Assembly: GCF_002140715.2 (NCBI RefSeq)
Contig: NZ_NGLE02000001.1
Coordinates: 2,143,001 to 2,207,000, forward strand
Direction: 5' to 3'
DNA length: 64,000 nt
Origin: Enterococcus sp. 4G2_DIV0659
GTDB taxonomy: Bacteria; Bacillota; Bacilli; Lactobacillales; Enterococcaceae
Under the pieces are notes generated by a model. The model saw only the letters and a list, made by a program, of their open reading frames with translations, was not told the origin of the DNA and searched no databases. Position 1 is the stretch's first letter. Every line of letters starts with the position of its first letter. Position numbers and translations under genes: made by a program. This document shows positions 47,733 through 57,549 of the stretch, piece after piece.

Positions 47733-48671
47733 ATGATTGAATTTGAAAAACCAAGAATCGAAAAAATTGATGAGAATAGAGATTATGGCAAGTTCGTCGT
47801 TGAACCACTGGAAAGAGGTTACGGGACTACTTTAGGTAATTCTCTACGTCGTATTTTATTATCTTCTCTGCCGGGAGCGGCTATTACAAATATTCAGATC
47901 GATGGTGTGTTGCATGAATTCTCTACCATTAAAGGTGTGAGAGAAGACGTAACTCAAATTATTTTGAATATTAAAGGTTTAGCTCTTAAGCTTTATGCAG
48001 AAGAAGAAAAAACCCTTGAGATCGATATTACAGGACCTGCTACAGTAACTGCTGGCGATATTATCGTTGACAGCGATGTTGAGATCTTGAATAAAGATTT
48101 AATTATCTGTAGTGTCTCTGAAGGAGCTACTTTCCATGCTCGCTTAACAGTGAAACCTGGTCGTGGCTATGTTCAAGCAGACGAAAACAAAAAGGAAGAT
48201 ATGCCAATTGGTGTTCTCCCTGTTGATTCCATCTATACACCAGTTCGCCGTGTAAACTACCAAGTAGAAAACACTCGTGTTGGTCGTCGTGATGACTTTG
48301 ACAAATTAACAATGGAAATATGGACTGATGGTTCAATCATTCCTCAAGAAGCCCTTAGCTTAGCTGCTAAGATCATGACGGAGCATTTAGACATCTTTGT
48401 TAACCTTACTGATGAAGCGAAAAACGCTGAAATCATGGTTGAAAAAGAAGAAACACAAAAAGAAAAAATGCTAGAAATGACCATCGAAGAACTAGACTTG
48501 TCTGTTCGTTCATACAACTGTTTAAAACGTGCAGGTATTAACACTGTACAAGAACTTACAAATAAATCTGAACCAGAAATGATCAAAGTACGTAATTTAG
48601 GTCGTAAATCTCTTGAAGAGGTTAAACTAAAATTACATGATTTAGGTTTAGGCTTACGTAAAGACGATTAA
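47733..48671 (+). CDS. rpoA: DNA-directed RNA polymerase subunit alpha
   Basis: 312 residues: N-terminal dimerisation/assembly domain ([20 protein letters not shown]), acidic linker (about 225-245), and C-terminal domain ([34 protein letters not shown]) that contacts UP elements and activators. RBS GAAAGGGG. Part of the alpha segment. Confidence 0.98.
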   Translation: MIEFEKPRIEKIDENRDYGKFVVEPLERGYGTTLGNSLRRILLSSLPGAAITNIQIDGVLHEFSTIKGVREDVTQIILNIKGLALKLYAEEEKTLEIDITGPATVTAGDIIVDSDVEILNKDLIICSVSEGATFHARLTVKPGRGYVQADENKKEDMPIGVLPVDSIYTPVRRVNYQVENTRVGRRDDFDKLTMEIWTDGSIIPQEALSLAAKIMTEHLDIFVNLTDEAKNAEIMVEKEETQKEKMLEMTIEELDLSVRSYNCLKRAGINTVQELTNKSEPEMIKVRNLGRKSLEEVKLKLHDLGLGLRKDD

Positions 48672-48756
48672 TACTTTTTACGAAGGATGCTAGTCCGTCT
48701 TTCCTTTAGTTTTTAGTCGGACTGTATACGAAACTTAGTGAAGGAGGAAAACCAAC

Positions 48757-49140
48757 GTGGGTTATCGTAAATTAGGACGCACATCAAGCCAACGTAAGGC
48801 AATGTTGCGTGACTTAACTACTGATTTAATTATCAATGAACGTATTGTTACGACTGAAGCTCGTGCGAAAGAAATCCGTTCAACTACAGAAAAAATGATT
48901 ACTTTAGGCAAACGTGGAGATCTTCATGCCCGTCGTCAAGCAGCTACTTTTGTACGTAACGAAGTTGCTAGCGTACGTGAAGAAGACGAAAAAATCGTTG
49001 TTGAATCAGCTTTACAAAAATTATTCAACGATCTTGCACCTCGTTACGCAGAACGCCAAGGTGGTTACACTCGTATCTTGAAGACAGAACCAAGACGCGG
49101 AGATGCAGCACCAATGGTAATTATTGAATTTGTTAAATAA
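48757..49140 (+). CDS. rplQ: 50S ribosomal protein L17
   Basis: 127 residues, typical Gram-positive length: [56 protein letters not shown] start behind GAAGGAGG. Last gene of the ribosomal cluster. Confidence 0.98.
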   Translation: MGYRKLGRTSSQRKAMLRDLTTDLIINERIVTTEARAKEIRSTTEKMITLGKRGDLHARRQAATFVRNEVASVREEDEKIVVESALQKLFNDLAPRYAERQGGYTRILKTEPRRGDAAPMVIIEFVK

Positions 49141-49217
49141 TCAAACTATACCGTCACTTTATAGATGATTCTTTTAGAGTGTTATGATGTTGGAGGCGAC
49201 TCCTAGTCTAGCTCAAC

Positions 49218-49250
49218 GCTTTCCCTGCTGAACTCGTTTAGCAGGGAAGC
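49218..49250 (+). other. Hairpin after rplQ
   Basis: TTCCCTGCT/AGCAGGGAA (49221-49229/49240-49248), extended by a GC pair across a one-base bulge. It lies before the T-rich terminator at 49281, so the cluster ends in two stem-loops. Confidence 0.65.
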
Positions 49251-49280
49251 ACTCATCATAGATAAGGTGTATTTTTTTGT

Positions 49281-49310
49281 CCTAAGAATTTATTCTTAGG
49301 GCATTTTTTT
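49281..49310 (+). terminator. Intrinsic terminator of the ribosomal cluster
   Basis: CCTAAGAAT/ATTCTTAGG (49281-49289/49292-49300), very short loop, then GCATTTTTTT. Confidence 0.85.
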
Positions 49311-49343
49311 ATGGATAGATAGTAATTATTTTTTGTTACGTTA

Positions 49344-49372
49344 TTGCATACTCATGTAATCTTTAGTATACT
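49344..49372 (+). promoter_or_regulatory. Promoter of the membrane protein / amidohydrolase pair
   Basis: TTGCAT (49344-49349), 17-base spacer, TATACT (49367-49372). Confidence 0.78.
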
Positions 49373-49422
49373 TTTATTAGTCGGAATTTTCAGACAAATA
49401 AAGGAGTTTTAGGGGGAGTAAC

Positions 49423-50637
49423 ATGGCACAAATGACCGCTTTTACGTTGCTGATGGGAATTTTATACATTGGAGACGTTGTATCAAATAGAACAAAAGCA
49501 TGGATCTCATCTGTTTTTGTTTGTGCAGTATTATTTGTGATTGGCTATTGGACTTTTTTTCCAGAAAATATTGTAGAGATTGCTGGCATTCCACCGGTAG
49601 TTGCAACATTATTGATGTATTTATTAATTACTAATATGGGAACATTGTTGTCAATTAAAGAATTAGCCAATCAATGGAAGACAATCGTGATCACACTTTC
49701 AGGAATTTTAGGTATTGTTGTTTTATTATTAACGGTGGGATCAATGGTTTTTGACTATGAGACAGTCTTAGTAGCAGTACCGCCATTAGTTGGAGGTGTT
49801 GTCTCGTCGCTGATTATGTCAGAAGCTGCGCAGACAGCAGGATTAACTTCTCTATCCGTGCTGGCAATTTTGATTTATGTTATGCAAGGTTTCGCTGGAT
49901 ATCCATTGACTTCTATTATGTTGAAAAAAGAAGGACAGCGAATGTTAAAAAAATATCGCGATGGTGAGTGGAAGCCAGATCATGAACAAGACGATTCTCA
50001 CAAAACTTCTCATGATTCGGAAGAAGAACTTCCTAGACTGTTTAAGAACATTCCTCAAAAGTACCACACTGATTTTTCACGTATCTTTCGTTTAGCGATT
50101 GTTGCCCTAGTAGCCTATTATGTATCTGTTTGGTGTGCGCCTATTGTATCAATTAGTCCGTTCGTCTTATGTTTATTTTTTGGTGTTGTAGCATCGAGTA
50201 TCGGCTTTTTAGAAAAACAGCCATTAAAAAAAGCGAATAGTTTTGGTTTTGCAATTCTAGGGTTAATGCTATTTATCTTTGATGGATTAAAAAAAGCAAC
50301 GCCTGAAATGCTGGAAGAATTACTTTTACCGATGCTTGGAATCATTGGTATCGGCGTAATTGGTATGTATATTTTTTCAGCAATCGTTGGCCGATTATTG
50401 GGTGTTAGTAAAGAAATGGCTTTTGCAGTATCTTTAACCGCATTGTATGGATTTCCAGCAGATTACATTATTACCAATGAAGTAATTCAATCATTGACGG
50501 AAGATGAGAAAGAAAAAGAAGCGTTGACCAGTCATATGATGCCACCAATGTTAGTTGCAGGATTTATTACAGTTACAATCGTTTCAGTTGTGTTGGCAGG
50601 TATTTTTTCAAGTATTTTATTGAATTTAGTGAAATGA
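49423..50637 (+). CDS. Polytopic membrane protein, putative transporter
   Basis: 404 residues with about ten hydrophobic segments in two halves, split by a charged, His/Asp/Glu-rich linker (about 178-222, DHEQDDSHKTSHDSEEE). The first half has a glycine-rich PPLVGGVVSSLIMSEAAQTAG; the second half GFPADYIITNEVIQSL. I think it belongs to the DUF3100-like transporter group but cannot confirm it. The M20 hydrolase gene begins 10 bases later in the same unit, so it probably imports the hydrolase's substrate (inference). Confidence 0.8.
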   Translation: MAQMTAFTLLMGILYIGDVVSNRTKAWISSVFVCAVLFVIGYWTFFPENIVEIAGIPPVVATLLMYLLITNMGTLLSIKELANQWKTIVITLSGILGIVVLLLTVGSMVFDYETVLVAVPPLVGGVVSSLIMSEAAQTAGLTSLSVLAILIYVMQGFAGYPLTSIMLKKEGQRMLKKYRDGEWKPDHEQDDSHKTSHDSEEELPRLFKNIPQKYHTDFSRIFRLAIVALVAYYVSVWCAPIVSISPFVLCLFFGVVASSIGFLEKQPLKKANSFGFAILGLMLFIFDGLKKATPEMLEELLLPMLGIIGIGVIGMYIFSAIVGRLLGVSKEMAFAVSLTALYGFPADYIITNEVIQSLTEDEKEKEALTSHMMPPMLVAGFITVTIVSVVLAGIFSSILLNLVK

Positions 50638-50646
50638 GGGAGTAAA

Positions 50647-51816
50647 ATGAAACAATTAAAGAAACTAATCCAAACGTATAAACAAGAAATGATCGACTTT
50701 AGAAGAGATTTGCATCAGCATCCAGAATTGCAATTTGAAGAGTTTAGAACGACAGAAAAAGTTGCAGAGGCACTCGATCAGATGGGGATTTCCTATCACA
50801 AAACAGATCCGACAGGAATTATAGCTGAATTAGTTGGTGGAAAGCCTGGAAAAACCGTTGCTTTGAGAGCAGATATGGATGCTTTGCCTGTTCAAGAGCT
50901 GAATGATGAATTATCTTATAAGTCATTAGAAGATGGCAAAATGCACGCATGTGGACATGACGCACATACAGCAATGCTTTTAACTGCAGCAAGAGCGCTA
51001 AAAGATGTTCAATCTGAAATTAAAGGAACAGTGCGTTTTATTTTCCAGCCATCAGAGGAAAATGCACAAGGTGCGAAAGCAATGGTGGCACAAGGAGCTG
51101 TGGAAGGCGTTGATGATGTTTTTGGTATTCACATTTGGTCACAAATGCCTTCTGGTACTGCCTCTTGTGTGGTTGGTTCATCCTTTGCATCGGCAGATAT
51201 TTTTTCAATTGATTTTAAAGGTCGTGGCGGTCATGGTGCAATGCCAGATGCTTGTGTGGATGCTGCAGTCATTGCTTCGTCATTTGTGATGAATGTCCAA
51301 ACCGTTGTTTCTAGAGAAACAAACCCGCTTGATCCAGTTGTGGTGACAGTTGGGAAAATGGATGTTGGTACGCGTTTTAATGTTATTGCTGAAAATGCTC
51401 GTTTGGAAGGAACTGTTCGTTGTTTTAGTATAGAAACTCGTGATCGTGTTCAAAAGGCGTTACAGCGTTATGCTGATCAAACAGCAGCAATGTATGGTGG
51501 AACAGCTAAGGTTGAGTACAATTATGGCACTGTACCAGTGATCAACGATGAAGTAGATGCGCTATTTGCCCAAGAAATTATCAAAGAAAATTTTGGCGAA
51601 GTAGCATTGATTCAAGAACCACCAACAACAGGTGGAGAAGACTTTAGCTATTTTACAGAAAATACACCTGGATGTTTCGCATTAGTCGGCTGTGGAAATC
51701 CAGATAAAGACACACAATGGGCACATCACCATGGACGCTTCAATGTGGATGAAGATGCAATGGAGGTTGGGGCAGAATTATATGCTCAATATGCTTTTGA
51801 GTATTTAAATCAATAG
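50647..51816 (+). CDS. M20-family metallo-amidohydrolase (N-acyl amino acid hydrolase type)
   Basis: 389 residues. Di-metal catalytic domain: LRADMDALP, HACGHDAHTAMLL (Cys/His ligands), QPSEENAQGAKAM (catalytic Glu pair) and AHHHGRFNVDEDAM (C-terminal His); lid domain about 180-290 with GRGGHGAMPDACVDA. The Cys-Gly-His-Asp form is that of aminoacylase/hippurate/IAA-conjugate hydrolases, not peptidase T. Substrate unknown. GAGGGAG before the ATG overlaps the upstream stop region. Confidence 0.9.
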   Translation: MKQLKKLIQTYKQEMIDFRRDLHQHPELQFEEFRTTEKVAEALDQMGISYHKTDPTGIIAELVGGKPGKTVALRADMDALPVQELNDELSYKSLEDGKMHACGHDAHTAMLLTAARALKDVQSEIKGTVRFIFQPSEENAQGAKAMVAQGAVEGVDDVFGIHIWSQMPSGTASCVVGSSFASADIFSIDFKGRGGHGAMPDACVDAAVIASSFVMNVQTVVSRETNPLDPVVVTVGKMDVGTRFNVIAENARLEGTVRCFSIETRDRVQKALQRYADQTAAMYGGTAKVEYNYGTVPVINDEVDALFAQEIIKENFGEVALIQEPPTTGGEDFSYFTENTPGCFALVGCGNPDKDTQWAHHHGRFNVDEDAMEVGAELYAQYAFEYLNQ

Positions 51817-51908
51817 TTAATTAAAAAGGTTGGAATAAAACTATATTTTAGTTTTTGTTCTTGCCTTTTTTGCCTATTAAAAAGAGTTCGGGCATTTATC
51901 ACCAAAAA

Positions 51909-51930
51909 CTTATCTGTCATGACAGATAAG
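51909..51930. promoter_or_regulatory. Perfect 22-bp palindrome upstream of ecfA1, candidate operator
   Basis: CTTATCTGTCA followed by its exact reverse complement, with no spacer. It ends 23 bases before the extended -10 element, so it covers or abuts the -35 region. The core TGTC-AT-GACA suggests a dimeric repressor site. Which protein binds it is not known from the window. Confidence 0.6.
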
Positions 51931-51953
51931 AATGCACACAAAGGAACTAATTT

Positions 51954-51962
51954 TGTTATAAT
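51954..51962 (+). promoter_or_regulatory. Extended -10 promoter of ecfA1-ecfA2-ecfT-truA
   Basis: TGT directly before a perfect TATAAT (51957-51962); no good -35 at 17 bases (GCACAC), which fits an extended -10 promoter. Confidence 0.6.
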
Positions 51963-52052
51963 AGAGGTTAGTGTAAAGATAGGGATATATAATTGAAAAA
52001 ACACTGATTTTTTGTTAGTGTTAGTAAGACTAAATAATTGAGGGAGTAAATA

Positions 52053-52892
52053 ATGCAACCGATAATTGAATTAAAAAATATCAATTTTAACTACCAAGCT
52101 GAAGATGCTTCTCCCGCTTTGAAAGATGTCTCTTTTTCCATCCAACAAGGTGAGTGGATTGCCATTATTGGACATAACGGATCAGGGAAATCAACATTAG
52201 CCAAAACGATTAATGGTCTGTTATTACCGGCTAATGGCAGTATTTTTGTTGGTGGCAAAGAGCTGAATGAAGCAAATGTTTGGGATATTCGTAAGATGGT
52301 AGGCATGGTTTTTCAAAATCCCGATAACCAATTCGTAGGATCCACAGTAGAAGATGATGTAGCTTTTGGGTTGGAAAATCAAGGAATTCCGCGAGAAGAA
52401 ATGGTTTTAAGAGTAAAAGATGCATTAGAAAAAGTGAGAATGGATTCTTTTGCTACTCGTGAACCCGCTCGTCTATCAGGCGGACAAAAACAACGTGTAG
52501 CAATCGCAGGTGTTGTGGCATTGCGCCCAGATATTATTATTTTAGATGAAGCAACGAGTATGCTGGATCCAGAAGGACGGGAAGAGGTCATTGCTACGAT
52601 TCAAAAAATCAAAGAAGAGAGTAATTTGACTGTGATCTCGATTACTCATGATATTGATGAAGCAGCCAATGCAAATCGAATTTTAGTGATGAAACAAGGC
52701 GAATTAGTTGGCGAAGGAACACCAGAAGAGATTTTTTCAGCTGGAACAGATCTAATTCAAATGGGGTTAGATTTACCTTTCCCAGAAAAATTAAAAATCG
52801 CATTAAAGGAACGAGGACTCGACATACCGAGGGACTATTTGACTGAAGAAAGGATGGTAGAGTGGTTATGGACATCCGTTTTGAACAAGTAG
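52053..52892 (+). CDS. ecfA1: Energy-coupling factor transporter ATPase EcfA1
   Basis: 279 residues. Walker [11 protein letters not shown]-loop [11 protein letters not shown], signature [12 protein letters not shown], Walker [13 protein letters not shown], and the ECF-type C-terminal region. It pairs with EcfA2 and EcfT to energise several vitamin S-components encoded elsewhere (group II ECF). RBS GAGGGAG. Confidence 0.96.
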   Translation: MQPIIELKNINFNYQAEDASPALKDVSFSIQQGEWIAIIGHNGSGKSTLAKTINGLLLPANGSIFVGGKELNEANVWDIRKMVGMVFQNPDNQFVGSTVEDDVAFGLENQGIPREEMVLRVKDALEKVRMDSFATREPARLSGGQKQRVAIAGVVALRPDIIILDEATSMLDPEGREEVIATIQKIKEESNLTVISITHDIDEAANANRILVMKQGELVGEGTPEEIFSAGTDLIQMGLDLPFPEKLKIALKERGLDIPRDYLTEERMVEWLWTSVLNK

Positions 52893-53737
52893 ATTTCACT
52901 TATCAGCCAAACACTCCATTTGAGCAGAGAGCTTTATTTGATTTGAATTTGACGATAGAAGATGGCTCTTATACCGCCATTGTCGGTCATACAGGAAGTG
53001 GAAAGTCGACGTTACTGCAGCATTTAAATGCATTGGTGAAACCGACAAAAGGAACCGTAACAATTGGGGATCGAGTCATTGTTCCAGAAACCAATAATAA
53101 AAATCTCAAACCGATTCGTAAAAAAGTAGGCATCGTCTTTCAATTTCCAGAAGCACAGTTATTTGAAGAGACTGTAGCCAAAGATATCGCTTTTGGTCCA
53201 AAGAATTTTGGGGTATCAGAAACGGAAGCGCAAAATTTAGCAGCAGAAATGCTTGCTTTAGTAGGGTTAGATGCAAGCTATTTAGAACGTTCTCCGTTTG
53301 AATTGTCTGGGGGACAGATGCGTCGTGTGGCCATCGCAGGTGTTTTAGCAATGAAACCAGAAGTATTAGTATTGGATGAACCCACAGCAGGCTTAGATCC
53401 GCAGGGACGTAAAGAAATGATGGACATGTTTCAACGACTACACGAAGAACACGGATTGACGATTGTTCTTGTGACTCATTTAATGGATGATGTGGCGAAC
53501 TATGCAAACCATGTCATTGTATTAGAAAAAGGAGCAATTGTAAAATCGGGCACACCTCAAGAAGTGTTTCAGGATATCCAATGGCTAAAAGAAAAGCAAT
53601 TAGGTGTTCCGACCGCTGCATCTTTTGCAGAAAAATTAGTGAGTAAAGGACTTACCTTTGAACAGTTACCACTCACTGCAGATGCATTAGCAGATGAATT
53701 GTTAAAAGAATTCAGGAAAGTTGGTGAAGACCAATGA
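52868..53737 (+). CDS. ecfA2: Energy-coupling factor transporter ATPase EcfA2
   Basis: 289 residues from ATG 52868 (in-frame GTG 52862 is an alternative with closer RBS spacing). Walker [52 protein letters not shown]. It overlaps ecfA1 by 25 bases, and translational coupling would keep the two ATPases at 1:1. Confidence 0.95.
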   Translation: MDIRFEQVDFTYQPNTPFEQRALFDLNLTIEDGSYTAIVGHTGSGKSTLLQHLNALVKPTKGTVTIGDRVIVPETNNKNLKPIRKKVGIVFQFPEAQLFEETVAKDIAFGPKNFGVSETEAQNLAAEMLALVGLDASYLERSPFELSGGQMRRVAIAGVLAMKPEVLVLDEPTAGLDPQGRKEMMDMFQRLHEEHGLTIVLVTHLMDDVANYANHVIVLEKGAIVKSGTPQEVFQDIQWLKEKQLGVPTAASFAEKLVSKGLTFEQLPLTADALADELLKEFRKVGEDQ

Positions 53738-54531
53738 TGAATAAATTGATTTTTGGTCGTTATATTCCTGGTACTTCTTTTATCCATACAATGGATCCTA
53801 GAGCTAAATTAGTGGCTAGTTTTTATTTTATCGGAATTATTTTTTTAGCGAATAATTGGCAAAGTTATGCTGTATTAAGCGTGTTTACGTTAGGTGCCAT
53901 TTTCTTATCAAAAGTCAATATTCGTTTCTTTATTCGAGGAATTAAACCGCTGATTTGGTTGATTTTATTTACTGTTGCTTTGCAGATGCTATTTACCCAA
54001 GGTGGCGAAGTTTACTTTAAATGGGGGATTTTCACACTTACAGAATTTGGTGTGATGAATGGTGTGATGATTTTTTGCCGCTTTGTGTTGATTATTTTTA
54101 TGTCTACATTGCTAACGCTAACCACACCCCCGCTTGATCTCTCTGATGCAATCGAATACTTATTACGTCCATTGAAAGTACTCCGCTTTCCAGTGCATGA
54201 AGTATCATTAATGTTATCTATTGCCTTGCGTTTTGTTCCAACATTGATGGATGAAACAGAAAAAATTATGAATGCTCAACGTGCTAGAGGAGTAGATTTT
54301 GGTGAGGGAAACTTAGTTCAGAAGATGAAAGCCGTGGTGCCGTTGTTGATACCATTATTTGTCAGTAGTTTTAATCGAGCAGAAGATTTGGCGATTGCAA
54401 TGGAGGCTCGCGGATATCAGGGCGGGGATGGACGGACAAAGTACCGAATTCTTCATTGGCATCTTAAAGATACAGTAGCAATATTGGTGTTTGCCGTTTT
54501 GACAGCACTATTGATTTTTATGAGAAGTTAG
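53734..54531 (+). CDS. ecfT: Energy-coupling factor transporter transmembrane protein EcfT
   Basis: 265 residues, N-terminal membrane segments and the two coupling-helix motifs [14 protein letters not shown] and [13 protein letters not shown], which dock into the two ATPases. The ATG overlaps the ecfA2 stop (ATGATG). It completes the shared ECF module; no S-component gene is adjacent. Confidence 0.95.
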   Translation: MMNKLIFGRYIPGTSFIHTMDPRAKLVASFYFIGIIFLANNWQSYAVLSVFTLGAIFLSKVNIRFFIRGIKPLIWLILFTVALQMLFTQGGEVYFKWGIFTLTEFGVMNGVMIFCRFVLIIFMSTLLTLTTPPLDLSDAIEYLLRPLKVLRFPVHEVSLMLSIALRFVPTLMDETEKIMNAQRARGVDFGEGNLVQKMKAVVPLLIPLFVSSFNRAEDLAIAMEARGYQGGDGRTKYRILHWHLKDTVAILVFAVLTALLIFMRS

Positions 54532-54552
54532 AAGTAAAGGTGGAAAAAAGAA

Positions 54553-55299
54553 ATGCCGCGTTATAAAGCGATAATTGCTTATGATGGAACAAACTTTAAT
54601 GGTTTTCAAACACAACCAGATGCTAGAACCGTTCAAGGAGAGTTTGAAAAGACTTTAAGAAAAATGAACAATGGGAAAACGATCACGATTTTTGGGTCTG
54701 GACGTACAGATGCAGGTGTTCATGCTGAGGGGCAAGTCATTCATTTTGATTATCCTCAGACAAGAGAGTTAGAAAGAATGCGTTATGCACTAGACACACA
54801 AACCCCAAAAGATATTGCTGTAAAAAAGGTAGAAATAGTATCAGATGAGTTTCATGCACGGTATCATGTGATTGAAAAAACGTATCAATTTCGTGTAGAT
54901 ATTGGGAAGCCGAGAAGTCCATTTAAACGTTTTTATGCCAGTTATTTTCCTTATCCAGTTGATATCGAAAAAGTGAGACGTGCCATGATCGACTTGCTTG
55001 GGACGCATGATTTCACATCATTTTGCGCATCTGGTACTGAGGTAGAAGATAAAGTACGTACGATTTATGAAGCGAATGTTGAAACAAACGAAGCAGAAGA
55101 CGAGTTACTTTTTACATTTCGTGGAGATGGTTTTTTATATAAAATGATTCGCATTCTAGTAGGCACATTGCTTAAGATGGGAAATGGGCGGATGGATGAA
55201 ACATCAATTCCTGAAATTATTGCAGCGAAAGATCGAAACTTAGCTGGGCCTACTGCACATCCAGAAGGATTATACTTGGTTGAAGTTAAGTATGAATAA
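54553..55299 (+). CDS. truA: tRNA pseudouridine(38-40) synthase
   Basis: 248 residues. Catalytic D53 in GSGRTDAGVHAEGQVIHFD, and FRGDGFLYKMIRILVGTLL near the C-terminus. It modifies U38-40 of the anticodon arm. RBS AAAGGTGG, 21 bases after ecfT; the ecf-truA order is usual in Lactobacillales. Confidence 0.96.
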   Translation: MPRYKAIIAYDGTNFNGFQTQPDARTVQGEFEKTLRKMNNGKTITIFGSGRTDAGVHAEGQVIHFDYPQTRELERMRYALDTQTPKDIAVKKVEIVSDEFHARYHVIEKTYQFRVDIGKPRSPFKRFYASYFPYPVDIEKVRRAMIDLLGTHDFTSFCASGTEVEDKVRTIYEANVETNEAEDELLFTFRGDGFLYKMIRILVGTLLKMGNGRMDETSIPEIIAAKDRNLAGPTAHPEGLYLVEVKYE

Positions 55300-55313
55300 T
55301 GAAGTCTAAAAAT

Positions 55314-55428
55314 GAGGTTGGCACAGAAGCGCTATTTCCGAGGAGATTGCGTCTGTTTCCTCTGTTTATTCGCAGTTAAGGTATGAGAGAAAAGTGATTG
55401 TTGCTTTTCTCTCATACCTTATTTTTTA
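55314..55428 (+). repeat. Intergenic hairpin repeat, diverged copy, with terminator after truA
   Basis: Left half is a weak stem (GAGG 55314-55317 with CCTC 55359-55362, inner ACAGA/TCTGT). CTGTTTATTCGCAG then leads to a perfect 17-bp stem AAGGTATGAGAGAAAAG (55378-55394) with 55404-55420 and a T-rich tail. The GTTTATTCG junction and two-stem layout match the repeats at 22494 and 34408. Confidence 0.8.
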
Positions 55429-55725
55429 TTATAATGTAATTTATTGATATAAAAAATAAAAATAATTTGAAAATGGTTTTAATATGTAGTATTATTTCTT
55501 GTATTGTTGAATTTAGGGTTGAAACATATTTATTTTTGCTATAAATAAGGAGATTTGTAATAATAAACAAATAGTAATCATTCATTTACCAAAGTTTGGA
55601 TATTCAGAAATCTAAGCAAATACAGAAAGATATTTAGACATATTTCAGAAAAAAGTATATGTATAGATTAATTAATAAGGAAGTTTTTTATAATAATGTC
55701 ATTTTATTATAAGGGGGAATAAATC
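55429..55725. other. AT-rich region before the Mga-like regulator
   Basis: About 300 bases of very AT-rich sequence without an ORF. A TATAAT at 55689-55694 could be a -10 box, but there is no good -35. AAGGGGGAA is the RBS of the next gene. Confidence 0.4.
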
Positions 55726-57227
55726 ATGAAAGAATTTTTGAATAAATCTGATAACAATAAAGTAATGGTACTTGATTACTTAATTCGTGACTCTAAAGAA
55801 GTGTTAGTAACGGACATTATTTCTAAAACTAAGCTGTCAACTAGCACAATTCATCATATTATACACTCGTTTAAAGAAAATACATATATAACAAAAGAAA
55901 ATATACAGTTAAATTATAATGAAACAGGGAAATTGCATTCTGTAAAAATTGAAGGGGTCTCTATGATAGATGCTTCTTTCTTTTATTTAGAAAAATCGCT
56001 ATTGTTTATTACGATAAAAGAGCTTTTTCAAACAGGTCAAATGAATAGGGTAAAGATATGTGAAAAGTATTTTATAAGTTCTTCTACATTTTCAAGAGTA
56101 AGAAAGCGCCTGGCAAAAATTCTAGAATCCTTTGATCTTAGTTTAACTAGAGAAAATATTTTAGAAGGAGAAGAGTACAAAATTAGGAATTTCTATTTTT
56201 TGTTTTTTTCCAACGCTTGTTCTAAATGGCTCTTTTCTAAAGAAGCGTACAGTACGCTAGAGGCAGCGTTAAAGTCTGATTTTTAAATTCGTTAAATTTT
56301 GACCCATCTCAAAAAGGGTTGGTACGTTTATTCATGCATATTTGTAGTACGAGAAATGCGCAAAAAAAATATATATCCGATGTTGCATCTTTCGAACTCA
56401 AAGAAAAGGGGAGCTTAAAAAAAATTTTTTTAGATATTTACCAATATTTAAATATGTACTTTCCGTATATTGAAAACAAATTAGAGGAAGCAAAGTTCAT
56501 TTTTCTATTTTGCACACGTCATCAAATCATCAAAATAGATTTATTGATGGAAGATGAAATTACCTTTGACACAAGAAATATTGAGTATTTTGATTACATA
56601 AAAAATTATTTGGTTGATGCTGTACTTGTTCAGTTTTTTGAGGACGATGAGCAATATTATGGGATGATCAATTTTGAAATCACAACATATCTACTGTTTG
56701 CCTACACTAGTTTTTCTGACGGAAGAAGATTTCTATATAATTATGATGAAGATAACTATGATAGAAAAACAAAGTATGAGAAGCAGATATATAATAAAGT
56801 TGGTAATATATTAGATAGTATGGAACAAAATTTATTGTGGAGCTTTTTTAATATTGAGTTAGATGATGATGGGAATAAAGATGCTATGAACAATAAATTA
56901 TTCATTCTAATATACAGTTTACTATCAAAGAAAGAAATGAATAAAACAAGAATGGAAAAAGTAACGATCTATGTTCAGAACTCCAAAGTATATATTGGTG
57001 ATATCATAAAGGCCAAAATAAAGAAAATGTTCTCAGATAAAGTCGAGCTAACGGAAGTCTATACATCGAAAGTTGATTTGTTTGTTACCGATAAACAATA
57101 CGATGGCGAGAGAATTTTTCCTCGAACAGTTTATGTTACTACATTTTCTGATGCTCAGGCAATGAATGCATTATTTAATGAAATTTTTCTGGAAATTATC
57201 AAGCAAGTGAATAATGAACGGTTATAA
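55726..57227 (+). pseudogene. Mga-family transcriptional regulator, frameshifted
   Basis: Two adjacent ORFs, 55726-56286 and 56319-57227. Adding one T to the T5 run at 56280-56284 joins them as ...SDFLNSLNFDPSQKGLVRLF..., making a 500-residue protein, the usual Mga length. N-terminal HTHs at about 20-60 (VTDIISKTKLSTSTIHHI) and 108-130 (CEKYFISSSTFSRVRKRL), PRD-like middle, and a C-terminal EIIB-like part (KVTIYVQNSKVYIGDIIKAKI). It may control the nearby surface-protein genes, as Mga does in streptococci (inference). Inactivating mutation or base-call error. Confidence 0.8.
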
Positions 57228-57234
57228 TTCAAAT

Positions 57235-57272
57235 AAAAAAGAACGATTTCAAGAAGAAATCGTTCTTTTTTT
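57235..57272 (+). terminator. Intrinsic terminator after the Mga-like gene
   Basis: Perfect 16-bp stem AAAAAAGAACGATTTC / 57256-57271, loop AAGAA, within a T-run. Confidence 0.92.
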
Positions 57273-57359
57273 ATTGTTTTTTTACAAGAAAAGGTAGGGA
57301 ATGCAAAAATGTTCAGTTTATTTGAACTTATTTTCATTTTTAGTGTAAATTTACAAACA

Positions 57360-57396
57360 TTATCAAATCAACGTTTATTTATGTATTTTTTGATAA
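57360..57396. other. Inverted repeat in AT-rich spacer
   Basis: TTATCAAA (57360-57367) and TTTGATAA (57389-57396), 21 bases apart. The rest of the 322-base spacer 57228-57549 holds only the terminator, AT-rich DNA and a promoter. Possible operator; AT-richness makes chance plausible. Confidence 0.3.
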
Positions 57397-57473
57397 TTAT
57401 TTTTATATTTCACTAAAAATCGTTTTTTATAAAAAAGATGAAATCAAAACCATGGTTACGAATGATATAAATA

Positions 57474-57502
57474 TTACATGACACATATTAATTTTATATA
57501 AA
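57474..57502 (+). promoter_or_regulatory. Promoter of the winged-helix regulator gene
   Basis: TTACAT (57474-57479), 17-base spacer, TATAAA (57497-57502). Very AT-rich surroundings reduce certainty. Confidence 0.5.
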
Positions 57503-57549
57503 AAATAAAATATAAAAAATATAGAAAGAACATATTTAGGAGGAAGAGA

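Noticed and set aside
53106..53507. 133-codon minus-strand ORF opposite ecfA2
   Set aside because: Antisense to conserved ATPase motifs, no RBS; composition is that of a reverse-complement shadow.
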